Assembly: GCA_963971575.1 (NCBI GenBank)
Contig: OZ020625.1
Location: 25,445,253-25,509,252, forward strand
Origin: Liopterus haemorrhoidalis
Lineage: Eukaryota; Arthropoda; Insecta; Coleoptera; Dytiscidae
Direction of reading: 5' to 3'
Length of the DNA: 64,000 bases
The position numbers and the translations under genes were made by a program. Of the stretch, positions 33,001 to 42,000 are shown one piece after another (position 1 is the stretch's first letter; each line of letters begins with the position of its first letter). Below the pieces are notes generated by a model. It made no database searches. It had not been told where the DNA came from and was given only the letters and a program-made list of their open reading frames with translations.

Positions 33001-36000
33001 GTTTCCACACATTTTACACACGAATAGCGCATCCTTTACTTAATCATCCTAGTAATGGTGGGAGATTAATTTGACAAGACAATATATGTGTGATAATCTA
33101 AAAAAGATTATTTTTTTTGTAAATTTTGTCATATTAAATGCATATATTCTTTAAATAAAACTTTTAGAAAGATTAGGGGAAATAATCCGTGGAACCCCTT
33201 CCAGTACACCATTAGCGACCGCCCTGAGCTGAATACCCGCGCGTGTATACAAAGGGACATACGTTGAAGTTACCATATTATAATATAACAAACAAAAACA
33301 AAAAATACAACATCTATGAACGTACGTTAAGTAAGAAGCAGAAATACGTTCTTGACATCTTACATAAAACTGTGTGAAATAGCTATATATTTCGTCTCAA
33401 ATGTGGTAAAATAACAATTATCACTCATAATAAACTAATCATTACAGTTTATATTATTCTTATTGTTCTTTCACAAATAATCAAACAATATTAAAGCACA
33501 TTTATGACATAAAACAAAGTTCATAATTAAAACAGATATTATAACAGACACGTAGCAATCCCAATGATCCAGGCCGATCGCTCAGCTATAACACACCTCC
33601 ATACAACACACACTGTTCTTTTATCGCCCTGTTTTTGCTGATCGGCTGATCTTGGTTCTGCTAGCACCAAGGCTGCTGCCTTTTGCACTTACGTATCCTG
33701 ATAAAATTATGATATTCTCCGACATATATTTCTTTATCGGTTCTCAATCGGATCAATCTGTCAAGTAAATTCTCCTTTACTATACTATTATTATTTCGTA
33801 TTGCATAATCTCTAGATATCAGAGATTTTCAGGTTTCAACTAGCGCTCTCTGACATAACATTTTTACGATAACCGAGACCATCTACTTGACGTGCCATTT
33901 GAAGCTCGCTCCATTTTCTCAAATATTAATTTAAAGATATATGTATGTACGTATTTAAGGGAAGGCTGAGGAAGAATTGGCCTAAGGTTAAAACGGCTAA
34001 GAATTTTTTTGAAAAATCTTTGTTTTATGTTCCGTATAAGTCCACCACAAATAACTCGTCAGAGAAAACGCGTATGCTAGTTAGAATGAGATTTGGCCCT
34101 GGCGAAGCGCTGCCCCTTTCTTTGAAAACATAACATTTGCGTTCACTTTATCATTTCCAATATTTTTATTAAAAACTGAAATATAAATAAGTACTTGATA
34201 GTTATACGTAATATTAACATTATTCAAAGAGAGAATCCTCAAAAATATCAATATATTCCGACCTACCAGTTTTATGTCTGAAATAGAACATTCCGTTTTT
34301 CGTCGCATTCATAGATGCTAAATTATGTAAATGTATTAAAAACTGTATAAAGCATTTATATATTTTTACTATATGCAAACAATCAATAATAAAACTAATT
34401 AGGTTAGGTTTAGTTAGCCAATATTTTGGACAGAAAAAACTGAAACTTAATAGACCTATATAAACAGGTACTCACAAGGATTTTTTACCTGTTTTCAATG
34501 AGATTTATAGTATACATATTTTGAAAAACATTAACTTCATAAGAGTTCCAAAAATATCAGTTATATTCGGACGTATCGTCTGTTACAAACGCGTATTTCT
34601 CTGCCAACTACAGATGCATGAATGATTACTATTGGCTCCCCACTCTTACAACCATGCCTTCTCGTTTCTAACGTTATAATATAATTCATTCTAAGTATAC
34701 AAGCCTAGTTGCGGTGGACTAATACGGAACATTAACCAAATCTTTTGGCTCCTTCTAGGAATCGATCTCATGGTCACACACTTATTTAGCGAATGAGTGA
34801 ACCACTGTGCTACTGCGAAGTATGTACGCTGTTTTGGACCGTTTACTGAGACGACTTCAGAGTTCTCGTAGACAAGTTGCTCTTTTTTCTGAGAGAATCA
34901 TACTTTTTATGTTTGAAGACATGTCATATTTTAATGTGTTTATTGTATATCTGTAATACTAGATACTTTTTGACCCCTTTACAGCTTTCTATCATCGCCC
35001 ACACATCTGTTCCGGTTTTCAAATAGATTTTTCTCTAATTCGTTTGTTTGGTCCAGTGTTTTTTAATTTATTTATTTATTTAATCAGTAACTATACAGAT
35101 TTGTACAGTAGTGCACAAGTCCAGTTACATGGGGAAAAATACAATACAATTATAACAACAATAATGTAGAAATACTAATAATATTGAAGAATAAAACAAT
35201 ATAAGCAAACATACAACAAAATACAGTATAACTAGTCTAATTTATTTTTATATTAACAAACTTTCTATAATTGTCGAAAAAGATATCTACATCTCTATCA
35301 GAGACTTGCTTGTTACTAGACTGAAAATTTTGTTCAGTGGTGACATAGATTCTGAAATTTTGAAAAACTGATCATTTTAAAATCACAATCTTATGTCAGG
35401 GACTCGAATATTAAATTTTGAATAAGTTCTGGGGCATCTAGTTTATTATTAAATAATTTAAATGTGAAATTCAAAGTGTGGATGTCGCGTCTCCATACTA
35501 ATGTTTGAAATCTCTTGTTATTATTGAGAGCTAGGTTTTTAACTGGTTTGCATAAGAGATTCGAAAAGGATATGTTCCGGTTAATTTCAGAGTCAGGTTT
35601 CTTACAAATCTCTTTTGTACTTTTTCTATTTGATTTTTGTGGGACATTGTTTTTGGGCTCCAGATTTTATTCGCGTACTCTAATTCAGTGTTTCTCAGTC
35701 AAAACCGCACCGCGGACCAGTATAATGTATGATTTTCTAACGCGGACCACTAATAATAATTGTTGGTTCATTTTTTGCAAGAAAACATTTAATGTTCTAC
35801 TATAAACATTTATTTTATTTGTTGAAAATCACAGAAAGTTTATAGAAAATAAACAAAATATAAATTATTTACATAAAAAATGAACATAAAAAATAACCAA
35901 AAACACGCAAAAAAAAAACATACAAAAACTTTCGCGGACCACTAAAATATTTCTGCGGACCACCTGTTGAGAAACACTGCTTTAATTTAGGTCGAACTAG

Positions 36001-39000
36001 TGCTCAGTTAATGCAGTGCCTGCCAAACTTTTTACCTCACGGGACACTAGAGGAGGATTTTTAGGGTTTTGTAGGTATGACCAAAAAACCCTTATACCAT
36101 CATTTTGTCGTCTGTCTGTCTGTCTGTTCGGTAAAAATTGTAGCCAAACGGCTAAACCTAGAGAGTTGAAATTTGGCATGCTTGTACAACTTTTTGACCC
36201 GCACATAGGAAAAATACTAAAACATCTAAAAAACATATCCCCCTAAAAATATAAACAAATATGTGCTCAACGAAAAAAAAAAAAAAATTTTTTTAAATTC
36301 TGAGTAGGGTATCAAATGAAAGCCCTTAGTACGTGGATTAACGATCGAAATTTTATTTTTGCAAAATAAATTATTTTGAAGCGATTTTTGTCAAAATTGT
36401 GCAAAAAATGTCTTGTCCCACACCCTGTAGCCCAGATGGTTTAAACTAAAAATCTGAAAAAATTCTAAGTAATGTACATTGGTGTGAACCGGAATAGTTC
36501 AACAGGAATTTTTGATCAGATTATGTTTTCGGAAAATAATGCATTTTTTGGGTTTTTAACCAAAATATGTTAAATATTTAATTCGCTATGTAACCAAGTT
36601 GATACGTCAGTGCTCATAGCGATGTGCGTTTAATCATTGGTTTTCTAATTTTTCAAACAGGTAACTTGCAAACTAGAGTTCGAACCTGTCAATTTTAATT
36701 TTTTTTTTGTTTTTTTTTTTGCAGTTTTCATTTGTTTAAATTATTTTGTCCAAATTCTAGTTATATTTTGGTAAATGTTGCATTTAATTTTTAAAAGCGT
36801 AAATTTAATAACGAGTGGGAAGTGTTGAAATTGTAATTAAATTCTGTTTGATGTATACGAAATCAGAGGGCGGGGCTAATGATTTAAGCAACCAATAGAA
36901 GCCATAGGCGCAATTTTCAAAATCTTAATGAACCTTGCTATGTAAAAAAAATACTGCACATATTTAGAAACTTAATAATAGGTATTAGGCATTCGAATTA
37001 AAAATTCATAAAAAAATATTTTGACATATAATTTGTTTTGGCATCCCAAATAATCATCATTCAGTTATTAAATACCTGCAAAACCCTGAAATGTGTGAAA
37101 ATTCACACTTCACATCAATTTTTCTTTTTCAAAACAGCATAAAAAAATAAAAAATATCAAATTCAAATCAAACTTTATTTATTTATAATTTTTTAAAGGA
37201 TAAGTAGACGCTATAAGCCTAGTAATATGCTGTACACCAACAATTTATAGTCTTTGGTTTAAGTGGAACTAGGTTTTGAAATCTAGTAACTTTTTAACGA
37301 TTTAATGATGCTTTTAATCATTTTGTTTAGCAAAATCGCACTTCCATCGTTAAAAAATGAGCTGATGACAAGTTAAGAAAATATAACTTTATTTAGTTCC
37401 ACTTAAACATTTGGAATAGACTTATTATTTAATTTCTAATTTGTGTTATCTTCTTCCAAAGATATGCATATCCATTGTCCGGGTAAAGCTGGACACGGTT
37501 CTCTTCTTCTTCCGAATACAGCTGGTGAAAAACTTCGTGTTATCATTGACAAGTTCATGGATTTCCGTGCGAAAGAAAAGAAACGACTTGAAGAAAATCC
37601 AAATTTGACCATCGGAGATGTTACTTCTGTCAACTTAACCAGAGTTTACGTAAGTACAAGTCATAGATAAGCAAAAAAAATTTTTTTGTATGAAATACAA
37701 CATCATTTCATTTCCTATTTTGTTATTTGACATGTCTTCTCATTAAAGGGCATGGTAAGTACTTGCATTTTAATTTATTGTCAAAATTACGTTGATTACT
37801 GAGAACGAAAACAAAATACATGTAAGTAGGTAGTATACGCCGGTTCTGCACTAATTTGCTGATTCTGATTTCAAGAGCGTGCACAGGAAAAAGTTTAAAT
37901 GCTAATGTTAACTTTTGAGAAATATTTTTTTATGGAGAATTGACACAGTATATTACGTATATTTCAGTGTTTTTAGGGTTTTGTAGGTATATCCACCAAA
38001 AAACCCTCATACGTCACTCATATGTCTGTCTTAGAGATGGGAATTTCGGCTCAGTTTGCGGAACCGGATCAGTGGAGGTCGTTCAGTTTGCTGAGCCGGC
38101 TCACTGATCCGGCTCACTGATCCGGCTAAGTAAACATGTTCCCGAGACACAGGTCGGTCAGTTGTCAGCCATTCGTTCAACACGGTTGTTGGTTTGCAAT
38201 ATGTAGGTAGAACGTCGCTCAGCGGAGCCGGCTCTTGCATTATATAAACTGTAAACATGTTCCCGAGACACAGGTCGGTCAGTTGTCAGCCGTTCGTTCA
38301 GTACGGTTGTTGGTTTGCAATATGTAGGTAGAACGTCGCTCAGCGGACCCGGCTCTTGCATTATATAAACTGTAAACATGTTCCCGAGACACAGGTCGGT
38401 CAGTTGTCAGCCGTTCGTTCAGTACGGTTGTTGGTTTGCAATATGTAGGTAGAACGTCGCTCAGCGGACCCGGCTCTTACATTATATAAACTGTAAACAT
38501 GTTCCCGAGACACAGGTCGGTCAGTTGTCAGCCGTTCGTTCAATACGGTTGTTGTCTTGCATTATATGAACAAGTTAAATAAATAAAAATCTATAGAAGT
38601 GAATTATCTAACATTTTTGCCGGGTTAATAGTAAACAAACAATTTATGGCGATGTTTATTGCTCTTATAAATCGGACATCTGGGATTTGTAAAATATTAA
38701 AATATTTTTAATATTTTTATGTAGTATGGTTGTAAGAAAGTACTTGATCCGGCTCAGTGATCCGGTTAAGTAAACATGTTTCCGAGACACAGGTCGGTCG
38801 TTAGTTCATTGGTAGAACGTCGCTTAGAGCCGGCTCTTGCTTAGAGCCGGTTCTTGCAATATATGAACTGTAAACATGATCCCGAGACACAGGTCGGTCG
38901 GTTGTTCGGTCGTAGGTAGAACGTCGCTTAGAGCCGACTCTTGCTTAGAGCCGGTTCTTGCAATATATGAACTGTAAACATGATCCCGAGACACAGGTCA

Positions 39001-42000
39001 GTCAATTATCGGTCGTTCGCTCGTAGGTAGAACGTCGCTTAGCCCCGGCTCTTATCTAACATTTTTGAAACAAACAATTCACTTAATGTAGTTACTGTAT
39101 TTTAAACCAGATGTGTTAAGTTTATGGCGATGTTTATTGCCCTTATAAATCGGACATCTGGGATTTGGGCAATATTTTTAATATTTTTATATAGTATGGT
39201 TGCAAGAAAATACAGACTAATCCTATTAGTTTCAAATAGACTGCCCTACAAATTGATGACAAAATACACTTTATGATAATACATTACAAGCCGAGTTCTC
39301 GTGAAGTTCAACATGACATCGATCCAGATCCGGATCAGTCCGGTCACTGCTCACAATCGCCCGGCCCGACCAATCGTATCCTTGAAACTATACAGTGAGC
39401 CGTGAGCCGGCTCATTTCAATTTGGTGAACCGTATCACTTCGATCAGTTTACTGAGCCGGCTCAGTGAGCCGGTTCGTTCATGAACCCTGAACCATGACC
39501 CATCTCTAGTCTGTCTGTCTGTACGGTAGAAATTCTAGCCAAACGGCTTAACATAGAAAGTTGAAATTTGGTACTCTTTGACCCACATATAGAAAAAAAT
39601 ACTGAGAGTTCAAAAAACATATTCCCAGGTAAATATAAACAAATATTTAATTAATGAAAAAATAATATTTTTTAAAATTATGAGTGGGGTATCAAATAAT
39701 ACCTCTTAATGCGTGGATAGACAACCAAATTTTTATTTTTGATTTATTTTTTTGTTTTTTTTTGGGATTTTCACCAAAAATATGTAAAAAAAACTTGTCC
39801 TCTGCCCTATCTTTCAGAGGGGTTGATCTAAAAATCTGAAACAATTCACCATAATGTATATTGATGGGAGATGCAATAGTTCAACAGGAATTTTTGATCA
39901 GATTAGTTTTTCGACAAATATTTTGGTAAATATTGCATTTAATTTTTAAAAGCGTAAATTTAATAACCAGTGGGAAGTGTTGAAATTATAATTTAATTCT
40001 ATGTTTGTATGTATACGAAATCAGAGGGCGGGGCTTATGATGTAAGCAACCAATGGAAGCCATAGGCGCAATTTTCAAAATCTTAATGAACCATGCTATC
40101 TAAAAAAAAAAAAATACTGCACATATTTAGAAACTTAAATAATGGTATTAGGCATTCGAATTAAAATTCATAAAAAATATTTTGATATAAAATTTATTTT
40201 GGCATCTCAAATAATCATCATTCAGTTACTAAATACCTGTGAAATCCTGAAATGTGTAAAATTCACATTTTACATCAATTTTTTTAAGTTAAGTCACTGT
40301 TAAGTAAATAGTGCGCGTTTGTTTTATTTTTTGCAGAATCGCAAATATATCATTTCAGTTTTGAAACAAGTGAATGGAAACGATAGTAAAACGAAAACCT
40401 ATTTTATCAGGTTCATATCGAGTTGCTATCGTCTTTTATCAGGTTCGTTTCGGGTTTCTATCAGCTCTTATCAGGTTCCTCATATGCCTTGTATCATATT
40501 TCATGAGCAATTATTATTATATTACAACAAATTAATTTTATAACTTAAAAAAGTTGTTTCTTATTTTGCATATGGACAATTTAAAAGAACCAGACCAACA
40601 ATATTTATAAACAAATTTTATTACAAGACAATAGCAATGAAAGGAATGAAAGATTTTTTAATATGAAAACTGATTTTTATTTACTTGGCTACAGGGTGGT
40701 GTACAAGCTAATGTGGTACCAGAAATGTTGACAGCAGTATTTGATGTACGTATTGCGACTAGCGTTAACATGGAGAAGTTCGAAGAGATGATAAACCAAT
40801 GGTGTAAGGATGCTGGAAAAGGAATTTATATCGAGTACGAACAAAAGGATCCACAGGTTGAAGTTACGAAGTTAGATAATTCCAATCCGTACTGGTTGGC
40901 TTTTAAACAAGCCGCAGATGACATGTAAGTATTTGTCTATATTTTTAAGTATACTGTGTTTAGCGGGAACTGTTTAAGCATTGGTAACTTCTTTATAATA
41001 AGTAGTAATGATAAAAAATGTTTTTTTTTCATTTTCTCGTAATGTAAACAATTAAATTAAAAATTTTAGAAGATATATTACTATAGTCGGATTGCTGATA
41101 GGTGACTGGTACATGTATGTATCAAGTAGTGCATTCATATAATAATCTAGTTACCATTTTTCAGCGATTTTAAAAATGTTTTTTGTTATTTGTCTTAGCT
41201 GTCAATGTCTGTTAATAATATTAATTAGTAGAGCTTGCGGACAATTATTAAATACACAAACTTTAATTTTAAATCTGCTGGAATATTTTAATTCCGAAAA
41301 AGAGAACAATGGGCCACTTATTTCTCTATCTTGTGTCCATCAAAGAGTAGCAACTGCCTTGAAGATTTCGGAATCAACAATTCGTAGAATTATAAAATGT
41401 AATAAATCTGAACTTCTCACTAACAAAATCACGAGAAAACGGAGGAAATTAAAATCTGAACCAGTTTATTTTATTGATACATTGGCACAAACGTATGGTC
41501 ATGAAGTAGTAAAGTATCATTCACATCTCATGTTTTAATAGATAGTACGTAATTCATAGTGCATAATGTTAATGGATAATGTTAGTGGCTAGTCACAACA
41601 CTTTGGTACCATTCATAGCTCATGTTTTAATAGATAAATCGATCTAGCTGCCATCTACACGCAATAGAAATTACTAAACAATTTATAATAAAAATTTCTT
41701 GTTATTAAATATAAGCGGTTCACTTTTGTAAGAACAAACTAAGAGGGAATTTTGTTTTCAATAGTTAGCACCTTTGAAGCTGTATGTCATGTTGGTATTA
41801 AAAAATGTCACTTTTTTTAAATGTTGATCCATTTGACATATGTCATAATGAAAAATGATATCTTAATTATAGTGATCATAACCTTATCAACCTAAAGTCG
41901 GTTTTACAGCGTAAGGAATATTTTTAATTGACAATTTAAAGTCAGTAACACACCATAAAAGTAACCAAAATAACCAGATCTAGTGTGTTCTTACAAAAGT

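Noticed and set aside
38031..38379. Minus-strand frames with repeated [10 protein letters not shown]
   Set aside because: Product of the 121-bp minisatellite; repeats of the unit shift frame and show no domain.
40319..40543. 74-codon frame upstream of ACY1 exon 6
   Set aside because: Begins after a GCAG but would break the ACY1 phase and does not match any part of the enzyme.
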